64,000 nucleotides of DNA from Acridotheres tristis (GCA_037013685.1 CM072908.1:6027001-6091000), one strand, 5' to 3'. Positions 45,863-57,684 are shown, counted from the first letter of the stretch. Notes: a model not told the origin generated them from the sequence alone. Translations and numbers: made by a program.

Positions 45863-47947
45863 CTGCCATCACCTCCCCACAGCCATCCCGAGCTCTGACA
45901 TGCACTTTTTGCAAGGGGTGGCTGGAGTCAGGGACATTGGAGCAGCTGGCTGGGCTGGAGCAGGGGCTGGCAGCAGCTTTGGGCATCCCTCTGCCCTGGG
46001 CAGTGCCCCTGCTGCTCTGCAGGGACCTGGTCACAGAGGAGGTTGCCCAGGTCAATCTGAGAGGCTTGACTGCACCAGGGACTCATCTGCTCTTTGATTT
46101 TTCTTCCCTGGCCCCTGGTCCTGCTTCCCCCCACTGATGGCTCTGGGTGGCCCGGGCAGGGCTGTGGGGCACAGCTGTGTGTCACTGCAGGGCCCTGGGG
46201 CTTTTGCTGCAGCTTTGGCTGCTTGCAGATAACATCTTTCCCTGTAAATGTTATTATCCTGTATATGTTCGGGCCAGAGAGAGAAGGGGGGGTCACCATC
46301 TGTGTTTTCCAATAAAAGAAAATTAAAATTGAAGCCCATTAAGGATAGCTCAGTTGGGATTCTGAGCAGGACTCTGGTGCCTGCTGGGAATGAGTTGCTT
46401 GCAGCCCGTGCCACCAAGCAGGGTGACAAAACCTCATTTAGTGCCAGCGGTGCTGGGAGGTGGCACTGGCTGTGCTCACTGTCCCCACTGTGGGAGGGGG
46501 GTGGCCACAAAGCCATGTCCTGGGCTTGTGTCACCCCTCCTGGTCCCCTCTGAGCTGTTCACATCAGAGGATGGGCAGGGGTTAGTGAGGAAAGGGATGA
46601 TGTTGTCCAAGAGCCAAGTGTGTGCTCCTTAGCCGGTGATGCTCTGCAGCCTCCAGGCTTCCTGCTGCATCCCAGATCTCCTGGGGTCACCCTGTCCCTG
46701 TGCCTGGGGACACAGGACAGTGGGTCTGGGAATAGAGGATGCTGTGTCTAGGATACAGGAGAGTGGCTGTGGGCATCAGAGGGGCCTGGGCAGTGCTGCC
46801 CTGCACTCTGGGTGTTACACCCTGTACCACGGTGCTGGGAGCAGGTTATTGTGTTACACAGCAGCTTTTTGCCAGGGTGCTGCAGGCAGGAGCTGCTCGT
46901 GGCACCTGCTCCTGCACACCAGTGCCAGTGGCTCTGTGTCTGGGCACCAGTGGTGACACCAGTGTCCATCCCCCATGGGGTGGCTGTGCCATGCTCAGCT
47001 GAACCAGGGCAGTGCATGGTGGAGCCTGATGGTTCCTTTGGGGCTGGGGAACCTCTAAAAGGAGCTTCTAGAGGGCATGAGACTCCAACCTCCCAGAGCA
47101 CCCCATCCGCAAGAGAGGAAGAGAGAGCTGGAGGCTCTCAGGAGCGACATGGCCCTGTTCCATCCTCTTGGAAAAAGGCTTAGTGGGGAATTTAGCCTCT
47201 GCTGGGCCTGGATGAGACTGGATGCACCCGTTTACCCTGGGACTCCCTCTCTCAGGGTGTCTCACAGCCAGTGGGGTCAGTGCCAGCACGGAGAGACAGC
47301 AGCAGTGACAGTAGCAGGGCTGTTAAACGCCCGTGTTTCTGTCTCCTCTGTGTGGCTCCTGCATTCCCAGCAGCAGCAGGAGGGCCTCTGCTCGCTGCCA
47401 TTTGGCATCTGCGTTGCCTGTTCCCAGCAGCCTGGCCTCGCCTGAACTCAGACCACCTACAAGTCCCAGCTCCTTTTGGGGCAGATGCTGCCAGTGGTGC
47501 CTGGTGCTGCTGGAGCAGCTTCCCAGAGAGCTCTGCTGGGGTTGTCCTGTCTCTGCTGACCTGGTGTGGGGACACTGGGACAGACAGGATGCATCCACAG
47601 CCGTGAGAGGGATAATGTGGCAGCCAGATGGAGAGTGGTCCTGCCTCACATCCAGCCTCACCTGCTTCTTCAGCAGGGGCTGGGAGGTCACAAAATCAGA
47701 ATTGCCTGCTGAGACCTGGTGTTCTCACTCTCCTCCCAGCCTGGCAGGTGAGAAGGACAGTCCTGGACTAGCTGAGGGCCAGTGGAGTGCTTGGAAAGCA
47801 GGACACGTGCTGGGGTGACCTGCAGAAGCCCATGGGCTGCTGAGTTTGTTTTCTTGTTTTGAGCTTTCCAGCAGTGGAGCAGTCAGCCCTGCAGGGCAGT
47901 GCTTGCACAGGGACAGGAGGAGCTGGGAACAGGGTCTGGAGGCTGCT
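45863..47947. other. Intron 1, unique sequence
   Basis: No gene or large repeat; 46,200-46,340 is AT-richer (AATGTTATTATCCTGTATATG). Confidence 0.5.
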
Positions 47948-47995
47948 GGGTTTGGGTTTGGGTTTGGGTTTGGGTTTGGGTTTGGGTTTGGGTTT
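47948..47995 (+). repeat. (GGGTTT)8 tract, G-quadruplex candidate
   Basis: Eight perfect copies of GGGTTT on the EPHB2 sense strand. Four or more G3 runs with 3-base loops fit the classical G-quadruplex pattern in DNA and in the pre-mRNA. It differs by one base per unit from the vertebrate telomere repeat. Confidence 0.97.
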
Positions 47996-48778
47996 GTCTG
48001 TGCCCAGCCCTGGCTCCTGGCTCTCTCGTTGGCATTGCCATGGTCCCCATGGCCAGGTGCAGCTCTGCTCCAAGCCCAGCTTTCTGTATTTTCTGGTCTA
48101 GCAAGGCTGGGAGCCAAAGATCAGTGGTTTCTGTCTGCATAGCAATATCAGCCCCGGGTTTGGTCCCCTGAGGATGGTCCAGACAAGGTGTGGGCAGTCA
48201 GAGTAAGGGAGGGATTTTGGTGGGAATGGGAAAGCATAGCCCAGCTCATGGCATTCCCCTCATGGAAATGCAGGGGGAGTTTGACTTGGAGTTGCTGAAA
48301 TGCTGTCCCAGGGCAGAGCATCGGGGCCATCCCTTTGTCTGACACCAGTCCTGGCCCCAAGTGTCACGAGCAGCTGAGCACCCTCCAGTAGCTGGGTGAG
48401 AGTGACCCAGCAGGTTCTGCTGAGCCCCACCAGCTTCCAGCCCCTACTCCCCTGCTGGCTCTGGGGCTTCCTCCTGTCCCACAGGGCTTGCAGGAGCTGT
48501 GACTGATGTCCTAGGGAACTGAGGAGCCAGGAAGGCTCCATGACTCCCCCAAAGTGAGGACATCTTTCCCCTGCCAGTGCTGTGCAGTATCTCTGGGGTC
48601 AGCTCTCCCTGCTCATGGACTATCAGCCTTGATCCTGCTTGGCAGGTCAGAGGCATTCTGTGTGATGGAGATGATGGCCATCATCCTAATTCCTCAGTCT
48701 CTGAGTCTGGCTGGACATAAGTTTTTTCAGGGAAAGGCATTGAAGGTGATGGGAATCCCTTTGAGGGAAAGGCACTGA
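47996..48778. other. Intron 1, unique sequence
   Basis: Nothing recognised. Confidence 0.5.
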
Positions 48779-49220
48779 ATGTCCGGGTACCTCAGTGCTG
48801 TGTTCCCAGCACTGGCACCCCGGCTGACCTCGGGGTGGCCTTTGGGGCTCCCTCTGGAAGCAGGGCGTGCCGGGGTCCCCATCCCAGCTCAGTCAGGCTC
48901 CTCTTTTTGCTCCCTATCAATCACTGCGGGCCTCGGAGTGGCAGTGGATCCCTGGGTGCAGTATCCCGAGTATCCCATACCGCGGGCTCACAATGCAGAG
49001 AGCTGTTCCTGCGCCAGCAGCTCTGCCGGGGGGGGATTGGGTTTCAGCTTGTTCCGCTGGCCCCTGGCCAGGCAAAGCAAAGCTCGGGGCTGCAGGGAAC
49101 GGCCACTGCCTTTGCTCAGCCCCTCTCAGCTCTCGCTGGCAAAAATATCATCATCAGGCTCCAGTAAAGCACAGGAGGCAGAGAGGGGCCTTTCAACTCG
49201 GGGAAGGGTAAAGGGATCTT
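48779..49220. promoter_or_regulatory. CpG-enriched block deep in intron 1
   Basis: CpG returns here (TACCGCGGGCTC, CCTGCGCCAGC, GGAACGGCC) in otherwise CpG-poor intron DNA, with AAAAATATCATCATCAGG at its end. A 161-codon plus-strand frame covers it but shows no domain or start context. It could be a minor CpG island, an alternative promoter or a hypomethylated enhancer. Confidence 0.3.
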
Positions 49221-51136
49221 GTGGCAGGGGCTCCTTGGGTGGGGACAGACGGGTTTCTCATTAGCCACCCCCTGCCCTGGGATGTGCTGGCTGTTCTGAG
49301 GCCAGCATGGGTACGTGGTTCCTGCATGGAGGAGTTCATTCTGACCTGTGGTGTCTCCAGTGCAGCTCCTGCTCTTGCTCCACCTGGCTGGGCTCTGACA
49401 CTGTGTGTCCCTGCAGCCTGGAGCTGGTGAGGTGATTTAGGTGGGCTGCAGGAGGGACATGGTGACCAGGAATGATCTCCCACTGTCTCTGCCGTAGCAT
49501 GACTTTGCTCCCAACCCATCAGAGCAGGCTGGAAGTTTCTTGCCTGCTTTGCATATCCAGCACTGGCCACAGCTGGTGTACATGAGAAGCTTGCACCCTG
49601 TGTTGATAATATTGGACCAGGATTAAAATCCTGGCAAGTGTCCTACCCTGAGAGAGGAGCTGACGTGAGGAGTGAAAGGGGAAGGGAAAAAGTTGTGGGT
49701 GGAAAAATGAGGGTGGAGGCTCCAGCTATCTGTGGGGCTATTTATTTGTCCAGCTGTTTCTTTATCTGGATGAGCTTGGAGCCTGTGAATGTGAAGCATT
49801 TGCCAGGACTTCTGAGAAACTCAGGTCCAGATGCTCTAAATTGGTCTGAATTGGCAAAACTCCATGCAAGTCATTTTTCAGGATAGAGAGAAGTGTGTCT
49901 GCAACATGCACAGCTCCTCTGCTAATCCCTGTCACCTCCAGCCTCTGCCACTAGCCCTTGGTCCATCCCCACTCCTGGCCACCAGCAGGACCCAGAATGA
50001 TCCCAGACTTGTCCTCCCCTCCCAGTTCTGTCCACCAGTCATATTCCTGATCTGGCCAGATGGGAAAAGCTGGTGCAGCTGAGAATCCCACACTCATCTC
50101 ACTTGTGGCCGAGCAGCAAGAACCAACCTACCAACCCCCAGGCAGGTATTGTCACAGCAGGTCCTGTGTGTGACACTGCCCCAGCGTGGCTTTGAGCATC
50201 TGGAAGTGGTGGGGTGTGGGTGATGATGGTGGAGATGCCAAGGGTCTCTCCAGAGCCATGGTGTGCCCTCAGAGGGGGCAGCAGTGCTGGGACAGGCCCC
50301 AGTGCTGGCAGGAAGCTGCTCAGAGAAAACATCTCCAAAGTGAGGAGGACGGGCAGTGATCCCCGGGTGTGCTGGGGGAGCAGCACAGTTCCCGGTGGGA
50401 AGCAGCCAAAGTTGAGTCTGCTGGTTTGGAGCAGCTGCAGATTTATTTCTAATGCCGTGGGCAGCATGTGGAGCTGCAGATAAACACACAGGAGGGGAGG
50501 AGAGAAGCAAAGCACTGAGGAGCTGCTGCTGTGGAGGGAGCCCTGCCCGGAGCTGCAGCTACCACAGCACCAGCGCTGAGCCAGGGGCCAGGCTCCCACC
50601 CCTGCCACTCTCACATGGCTTTGCTCCATGCCCTGGGTGCCAGGGGGAGCTTTTTGGGGCTGCCAAGGCATCAGCCTCTCACCCTGGTGCTGCCAAACCA
50701 GCAGGATGGCACCATGAAGTGGCTGTGACAGTGAGGGCAGTTGCCAAGGTGGTGGTCAAGGCATCAACAGTTGGGCTTGGGCTTGCCCATCCTGGAGTTG
50801 GTCTGTGCATTTTGTCCCCTGCACAGGAGATGGCCCTGTTGTGTGCCCATGTACTTGTATGAGCATGGGGCAGCCCCAGGTGGGAGCAGGGCAGCTGCTG
50901 GTGACAGCCCAGCACGGGTCACCATGGGCACTGAAGTGGCAGGGGCAGCCTGGTGGAAGCTGCAGGTGGAGGAGCTGCCTGAGCAGGAGGATGGGCTGCC
51001 CTGCCTTGGGCTTTATCAGGCTTTGTGTGGAGCTCAAGCTGTGGCAGGTCTTTGTCCAAATGATGTCCCTGGGCCTGGAGTCACCTGTCACTCAGCAGTG
51101 TCCATGAGCATCTGGAACAAGTTGCACACAGATGTT
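49221..51136. other. Intron 1, unique sequence
   Basis: No gene or repeat recognised; chance frames up to 190 codons. Confidence 0.5.
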
Positions 51137-51264
51137 GCCCAGACTCCCCATCCCTGGAAGTGTCCAAGGCCAGGTTGGACAGGGATTGGAGCAGCCTGGG
51201 ATGGTGGAATTGGATAAGCTTTAAGGTCCCTCCCAAACCAAACCATTCCGTGGTTCTGCAGCTC
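51137..51264 (+). mobile_element. CR1 LINE 3' fragment
   Basis: Sense: CCCATCCCTGGAAGTGTCC, GGATTGGAGCAGCCTGGGAT, AAACCATTCCGTGGTTCTGC terminus. Confidence 0.82.
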
Positions 51265-51840
51265 TGATTCACATCCACTTATGCTGACCCTGCAGGGTCA
51301 CTGTGCTTCACAGGGACCAGTTATTCCCAATTTTCTATGATTCAGGCACTCTCTGCTCAGTGTAACCCCATCTCCAAAAGGATTTCAGCCTGGGCAGCAA
51401 CTTGGTGCAGAAACTGCCCCACGAGGGGCAGATTGGAGTGTTAGAGCCGTGTGCAATGGGGACCACAGAGCTGGGACCCCCTGCACCTGAGGGGTGATGA
51501 ACAAAGGCAGGAGCCTGGGCTAGGGAGGAAGAGGAAGGAAGCTGAGCTAATTTAGCTGTCTTGGAGATGGATCATTTGCCACCCGTGAGCAGCACAAGAG
51601 GGAAAGGTTTTGGACTGCAGAGTCTTTTGAGAAGGAAAAGGAAATCCAATAGCTGGCAGCTGAATGGTGTAAATCCAGACTAAAATTAATGGAATATCTG
51701 GTGTTTTTTATGGGAAGATAATTTGCCATTGGAAAAACTTGCTTAAACCCTGCAAATTTCTTCTCCTCCTTGTCCCTGGGCCAGCCAGAGTGGATGCAGA
51801 GCTCCAAGGGGATCCTTCAGCTGAGGATAAGGGGGTGGGG
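51265..51840. other. Intron 1, unique sequence
   Basis: Nothing recognised. Confidence 0.5.
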
Positions 51841-52370
51841 GCAGTGGTGTACTGAGCACATTTCCACTGCACCGAGCTTTCATTAAATAAAAGGCTTTTA
51901 AAAATGCAAAATGCTTCAAAATATGAAGTTTATTTAGGGAATTGTTTGTAATGACTTAGAATATATCTTCTTTTCCATTTTAGTCACTGCTATTAATGGA
52001 CTTATTATGCACCACTGTCATTGGTAGTTAAGATAAAGTAACAAATTCAGGGGTCTTTTAAAGCTTCTTGCTGGCACTGGGTGAAAAATACTGTTTTCCT
52101 TTCAGATCAAACGCTACTGGTGTTGTAATGAAAAAGCCAGATCCTCTGATAAAGTAAACACTATTATTGACCTATGTAAACAAATATTCAGTTTAAAAAG
52201 AAATTTCGTAAGTCTGACCCACAACATTTCAGGATTAGCTGTTTTCCAGAACTCTTCCTAGTGGGAAAAATTGAAAAGAACTATTTTTTGCTTTTTACTC
52301 TTGGAGTAAAACCAAATTTTGAAATCCTGGTTTCCTGTGAACTGGAAACCACTGGCTTGAACCAGGAGTA
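51841..52370. promoter_or_regulatory. Candidate conserved noncoding island (AT-rich)
   Basis: AT-rich, CpG-poor block with ATTAAATAAAAGGC, AAGTTTATTTAGGG, GTAATGACTTAG, GCTATTAATGGACTTATT, TAAGATAAAGTAAC and CCTATGTAAACAAATATTC (forkhead-like GTAAACA). No open frame or known repeat. It is about 2.2 kb upstream of exon 2. Confidence 0.38.
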
Positions 52371-52687
52371 ATGAACAAGCCACAGTCTGAGGAGGATTTA
52401 CTGCCAGGAGGAGGTGCAGGGAGCACTGTGCTGCCGAGGCACTTCTTGGGGTGCCAGTGGGGAGGGGGAGCTCACATGCACTGAGCAGTTGTCACCTCTG
52501 CATCCAGGCTGGGCTCTCCTGATGGATCTGCTCAAGGCTGAGCTTTTCTTCCTTTGTTTTTGTTCAGTGGAATGGAAGTGGGGAAGGTGGAGATGCTCTT
52601 GGGGGGTTGTGGCAGAGTGCTTGGGGAGAAGGACAGCAGAAGGACATGAGTACATCCAGTAACTCTCCATTCCCATTCTGGGACTTC
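52371..52687. other. Intron 1, unique sequence
   Basis: Nothing recognised. Confidence 0.5.
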
Positions 52688-52825
52688 TCTTGGCAGGGTC
52701 CAAAGCCAGCTTGGACAGAGCTTGGAGCAACCTGGGATAGTGGAAAGTGTCCCTGGCCATGGCAGAAGGGTGGGACTGGATGGGCCTGAAGGTCCCACCC
52801 AACCCCAGCCATTCTGGGACTCTTA
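52688..52825 (+). mobile_element. CR1 LINE 3' fragment
   Basis: Sense: CAGCTTGGACAGAGCTTGG, GGGATAGTGGAAAGTGTCCC, AACCCCAGCCATTCTGGGAC. Confidence 0.78.
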
Positions 52826-53214
52826 AGTGTGTATGGGATGGACACTTCCCAGCATCCCTGCAAGTGCAGCTGGCATCCCCAGGGCATGTGCTGAAACCAG
52901 GGGCAGGTTCACATTGTCCCTGCAGAGCAGAGAGGGAATTTCCTCCCTGGGCATCACCATGGTCTGAGCACAGAACCACTGGCCATGTGCTGCCCTGTGC
53001 AGTCTGTCCCAGCACGCTCCCCCCATGTCCAGCCTCGGTGTTTTGGGGCCTTTGGGTGGAATTTCTAAAGTGCATTTCCTAAACTCAGGAATATTGTCCT
53101 GTTTCCTTAACCTGCCAGCCTTGGGTGTGGTGCAGGAAAATCCCTGTATTGCAGAGAGCACGTGGCTGCAGACCTGGAGGACAGAGTTACCCACACTGTG
53201 GAAACCACTCTTGG

Positions 53215-53366
53215 AAGGGTCCAGAAAAGACTTTTGAGCACTCCCTGGGAAGTGTTAAAGAAGTGTGTAGGTGCTTAGAGACATGGTTTAGTGCTGAGCA
53301 TGGCATTAATGGTTGGACTCAGTGATATTAGCTGGCTTTTCCAACCATGATTCCATGATTCCAAGG
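53215..53366 (+). mobile_element. CR1 LINE 3' fragment
   Basis: Sense: GAAGTGTGTAGGTGC, AGACATGGTTTAGTGCTG, AATGGTTGGACTCAGTG and the terminus CCATGATTCCATGATTCC. Confidence 0.82.
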
Positions 53367-53974
53367 TGATTCCCGTTTATTTCTGATGGGGCTGGCTGGC
53401 ACATTCACCTGCTCATGCTGGCCCAGGTATTGGGGTACTGTAACCTGAGCTCCCCTCCTTGTGCCATCAGTGGGGTTAAACCAACCCACAGCTATTCAGG
53501 ATGAAAAGAATTCCAGTATTGGAAGAATCATGAGCTGCAGGAAGGGTGAAGAGCCTTTGCTGTTGTGGGGTCTGTGCTGGTCAGTGATAGCATCCCCTGA
53601 CCTATTTCAACCCAAATCATCTGGAAAACCAGCTTTAACAGTGGTTTAATTTTTTAGTACTTTTAAGGCCTAAAAGTGCTGTTCCTTCCCACATCCTACT
53701 GCATCTCTGAGGATTCTCCCTGCTGTGCAACGTGCTGAGAAAAAAATACTCTGCTTTTGGCAAAGGAAACTAGAAGGTGATGGAGGATCCCTGCTCAGGC
53801 TGCTCCTCATCTGCAGGGGTAGAACTGGGCTGGGGGTACCTGGGTTTGGGACTGGGAGGAGGAAAACCCAGTTTGCCTGGTGGATGGAAGAGTCCCAGTT
53901 CACAGCAGGAGACATTGCCTGTGCTGGGCACCTCGAGGTCCCACCTCAAATCCTGGGGTCAGTTTTGGGCCTTA
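53367..53974. other. Intron 1, unique sequence
   Basis: Nothing recognised apart from flanking CR1 copies. Confidence 0.5.
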
Positions 53975-54395
53975 ATGAAAATTCAGACATTGAGGAGCTG
54001 GAGAAGGGTCTGGAGCACCAGGAGAGGCTGAGGGAGCCTGGGGGGCTCAGCCTGGAGGAAAGGGGGATGGGGGGGATCTTGTGGCTCTGCACAGCCAGGT
54101 AGGGGTTGGGCTCTGCTCCCAAGGAGCAAGAGACAGGACAAGAGGAAACAGCTTCGAGCTGTGCCAGGGGAGGTTTGGATTGGATATTGGGGAAAATTCC
54201 TTCATGGAAAGAGTGGTCAGGCATTGGACCAGGGCAGTGGTGGAATCACCATCCCTGGAGATGGTCAGAAAATGTGTGGATGTGGCACTTGGGAATGTGG
54301 TTTAATGATGAGCATGCAGCTGGGCTGATGGTTGCACTTGATGATCTTGGAGGTCATTTCCAACCTTAACATTCTGTCATTCCATGATTCTGGAT
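53975..54395 (+). mobile_element. CR1 LINE 3' fragment, about 420 bp, just upstream of exon 2
   Basis: Sense and well preserved: GAGGCTGAGGGAGCCTGGGG, CAAGAGACAGGACAAGAGG, TGTGCCAGGGGAGGTTTGG, GTCAGGCATTGGACCAGGGC, GTGTGGATGTGGCACTTGGG, ATGATCTTGGAGGTCATTTC and terminus ATTCCATGATTCTGG. Its 3' end lies about 180 bp before the exon 2 acceptor. It is the longest CR1 copy in the window. Confidence 0.92.
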
Positions 54396-54576
54396 GGGGG
54401 CCAGGGAGAAGTGGGCAGTGGGTGGGGGCAGTTGGGTGAGGGACAAGGCTCAGGGTGGGATGGGCTCTAGCCCTGCAGCCCCGGGCTGGCTCCTCTCCAC
54501 CTGTTTGTTTCCCTGTCTCCATCTTCAGTCCTTTCACCAGCATCCAGTGATTCCATGTTTCACTTTCCTTCCACAG

Positions 54577-54641
54577 AGACCCTGATGGACTCCACAACAG
54601 CGACAGCAGAGCTGGGCTGGACAGTGCATCCTCCATCAGGG
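54577..54641 (+). CDS. EPHB2: EPHB2 coding exon 2: mature N-terminus
   Basis: A 65-bp exon between a pyrimidine-rich acceptor ending CCACAG and a GTAAGG donor. It supplies the last two bases of the split Glu codon and 21 codons running Thr-Leu-Met-Asp-Ser-Thr-Thr-Ala-Thr-Ala-Glu-Leu-Gly-Trp-Thr-Val-His-Pro-Pro-Ser-Gly. This is the start of the ephrin-binding domain and matches the vertebrate EPHB2 N-terminus almost residue for residue; human has Met where this bird has Thr after the Trp, from memory. The exon ends in phase 0 and joins exon 3, which begins with Trp-Glu-Glu-Val. A CR1 copy ends about 180 bp upstream of the acceptor. Without the flanking exons this small exon would be missed by an ORF search. 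Confidence 0.95.
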
Positions 54642-55194
54642 GTAAGGCATCAGCTCATGGGCACCTGGAGCTGCTCTGGGGTCTCTTCTGCACACGAATG
54701 TAGCAGGCTTGGCCCAGAAAAAGTCAGGCACTTGTGCAAAGTGCCTTGGCCATGTGGGAAGAGCACAAAAGGAGGTGGCAGTTGAGGTTTCCAGTAGTTT
54801 TCTAGCAGAGGATACTCCAAAAAATACCCTAGTGTTTGTGGGGTGTAATTCCCACCCCACAGAGTCAAACCAGTGTGGTGCTAGAGGAATCATACTCTCC
54901 ACAAAGCTGGCCTGCAGGCACCTAGAAATGAGGAGAGGAAGAAACAACGTGCCAAGGCCACCATCATTTGTCCCCAGTGTCTCACTTGTTATTCCCTTGC
55001 CTGTCACTTGTGGCAGGATGAGGGCATTGGGCTCTGGTCCTGACAGGAGTGTCCAGCATCCCTGGCATCCCATGGGGAGAGGTGTGCTGGCCCAGCAGAG
55101 CTGTCTGTCTTCTTTACCAGGGCCTGGTGTACCCTGAGACACATCCTAAGACCACCCTGAAGGAACTCCTTTAAAGAAGAGCTTGGGCAAGGCA

Positions 55195-55390
55195 GTGCAT
55201 CAGGTTCATCCCCCAGAGGGTGCTGGCACTGCCCAGGGAATGGGCACAGCCCCGAGGCTGCCACAGCTCCAGGAGAGTTTGGATAATGCTCTCAGGGATG
55301 CCCAGGGTGGGATTTTTGGGAGGGGTCAGGAGTTGGACTCAATGATCCCTGTGAGCCCCTTCCAACTCAGAGCATTGTGTGATTCTGTCA
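55195..55390 (+). mobile_element. CR1 LINE 3' fragment in intron 2
   Basis: Sense: CCCAGAGGGTGCTGGCACTG, GGGCACAGCCCCGAGGCTGC, GACTCAATGATCCCTGTGAG, terminus TGTGTGATTCTGTC. Confidence 0.86.
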
Positions 55391-55789
55391 TTTCTGCCCC
55401 CTTCCACTCGGGGGAGAAAACCAGAGGGATTTTTTTGTAGATGTTCTCCTGCCCCTGTAGATATTCAAACACAGCCAACTTTGTGTCCCACGTGGGGCAT
55501 CAAGGTGCTCCAGAGCATCCTGCCCACGTCTGGCTGCAGTGACCAGCAGCAGCCACAGTGCCCAGCGCCCCCAGACCTGCTCCCTTGCACTTGGCTGGCC
55601 CAATCCAGCCTGGCCAAAGCCTGGAGATGCTTCCCATGCCCACGTACAGCAGTGATGGCTCAGGCTCCATCCTGCCTCCACCCACCCTCTGCTGGGGCTG
55701 GATGAAGACATTTCCTTGGACCTCACCCCCAGGCTGACAGCATGCCCTCAATCTGAGCTGATTTGGCAGAAGAAAAGAAGCAGCCTGGT
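55391..55789. other. Intron 2, unique sequence
   Basis: The phrase TTCTCCTGCCCCTGTAGATA at 55,444 recurs in a tandem pair at about 60,207-60,270, so it may belong to a dispersed repeat. Confidence 0.4.
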
Positions 55790-56170
55790 CTGGGGAGAGA
55801 GATTAAACCGAGCTGGAGCAGCGTGGCTGTGGTGCCCATCACCATGATAAAGGGCAGGGCTGCCCCAGTGCCCGCCGAGGGGGATGACTGGCACACAATG
55901 GGGGGGAGCAGAGGTCAAGTCTTTTTCTCTCCTGGCCCAGCCTTTCTTGTTTGTGGTGTTTCCATATGTGAAGCACGCCCTGCTCCCCCTGCCCAGCCCG
56001 GCCCTAATGAGGCCGGGGCCTGCTGGAAGCCTCTCCCCGGGTTATTGTGCTGCTGCCTTCTTTTGAGCTGCAGGCATGTTAATTAGAGAGCCAGGAGAAA
56101 GGGAGAGGCTTCTAATTAAGCGTCGAGGAAGCGCAGGGGCTGGTGCACAGGGGTGACTTTCTCTCCCATC
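55790..56170. promoter_or_regulatory. EPHB2: Candidate intron-2 enhancer with paired TAATTA sites
   Basis: CpG-containing, repeat-free block with two homeodomain cores, TTAATTAG (56079-56086) and CTAATTAAG (56112-56120), about 33 bp apart, plus CATGATAAAGGGC, CCATATGTGAAGC (E-box) and GGCCCTAATGAGGCC. The composition and spacing resemble vertebrate developmental enhancers. Function is inferred. Confidence 0.42.
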
Positions 56171-57684
56171 TGGGAAAAGGGAAGTCTGGAGGGATGTGGG
56201 AGGATGCTGGGGGATGTGGGAGGATGCTGGGGCTCCCCAGCCTGGCTCCCAGGGTGCTCCCAGCTCCCCCATCACGGTGGGGATGCTCATCTGGACAGTG
56301 CAGTGCAGTGGAATCACCTCCTGTCTCCACCTCATGCCCTGCACTGTGCTCATCATGGGTGACAATTCTGCAGTGCCTTCCTGGGCTCGTGTCCACGGGC
56401 AGGACAAGGCAGTGCATCCCCCTCAGAGCTGACTGGCCAGGTTGGGTGCAGCCAGCATCACCTGCAGGACAGAAGCTTCTGTTTGCTCCTTTTTGGGGGT
56501 TATTAGACACCCCAGAGCCCAAACAGTTGCTGTATGTCTGGCTCTGAAGCTCTGGTGCCATTCATAGATGTCCCCAGTCCCTGCCTCCAGCACCTCCTGC
56601 TCATTCCAAGCCCTATTCCACCATATGCTGCTCCTGCCTGACTAAGGCTGAGCTCTCTGGGCTCGTGTCCTTACCCTCCTGGGGGCTGGGCAGGTGTGTG
56701 TTGGGTCCATTGGTCTCGGTGCCTGCCAAGGTGAGTGTCTGGAATGGTCCAGGTGAGGGAGAGCCACATCAGAGGCAGGGCAAGGGAAGGAATTGATTCC
56801 ACATGCCTTGTCCTTGATTCCCTCACTCCCCTCCCAGCCAGTGCCCTGAAAAGCAGGGAGATCCTGCAATTTTCCACTAACGCACCAAATTTATTTCTGG
56901 AAAACAAAGCAAATGCTCCGGCTGTGTGTTGTGAGGATGCTCTTCTCATCCCCCAGCCCTGGCAGCAGATTTACAGCCACTGCCAATCTGAAGTGGTTGG
57001 AGCCGTTGGGGATCTTCCCTGACAGCCTTCTGTTGGGCTGTGAGCCTTGGTGTGTGAGGAGCAATCTGTCTCCCATCTCCTGAGCCTCTCTCCCCAGTCC
57101 TGGGTGCCCTTGTGAGGCCATTTACAGCCTGAGGGGCTGGAGGTGCTCTGCTCCTGCAGGATTGTCCCTGGATTTGGTCCTGACACTGGTGCTGGGGCTG
57201 GGCTGTGCTTCTGTCCTGCCCTGGGTGTTGTGATCCTGCATCCAGGGCAGGGTTGTGCTTGGGGTGTTAGATCCATGGGAAACAGCTCGGCTTCCACTTG
57301 AGCAGGTTTATGGACAAATTCAGAAGGAGCAGTTCCAGCTGGCCAGGACTGTGTCACACGGCAGCAGGACTCTGTCCCTGCTGCCAGCAGCCACACTGGG
57401 TGGGTACCCTGGGTGGGGATGGGACTGCAGGGAAATGCTCTGCACTCTGGCAGGGGCTGGGCAGGGGGAGATGCTCTGTGAGCTGAGGGTTCTCCTCCCA
57501 CAGAGACCCTTCCCTGTTGGTGCTCCCCACAGAGGAGCAGTGGCTGCTGACAGGCTGCAGCTCCTGCCCTGCATCCCCCACTCTGAAGTGTCTCCATCAT
57601 ACACAGAATGGAGAGAGGTGCTGGAGAATTTGGGAAAAAACAGCCAGGTGAGCTGGAGAAAGCCAGGAGATGTCACAGCAGCCC
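56171..57684. other. Intron 2, unique sequence
   Basis: A small tandem GGATGTGGGAGGATGCTGGG duplication is at about 56,192-56,232. No gene. Confidence 0.5.

Larger units (their letters stand above)
15316..54576 (+). other. EPHB2: EPHB2 intron 1 (39,261 bp)
   Basis: Phase-1 intron defined by the GTAAGG donor after exon 1 and the CCACAG acceptor of exon 2. Long first introns are usual for EPH receptor genes. It carries most of the repeats and noncoding islands listed separately. I see no additional coding exon of EPHB2 or of any nested gene that I can support. Confidence 0.92.

Noticed and set aside
47948..47995. Interstitial telomere repeat
   Set aside because: Units are GGGTTT throughout, not TTAGGG; only a variant-like G4 tract.
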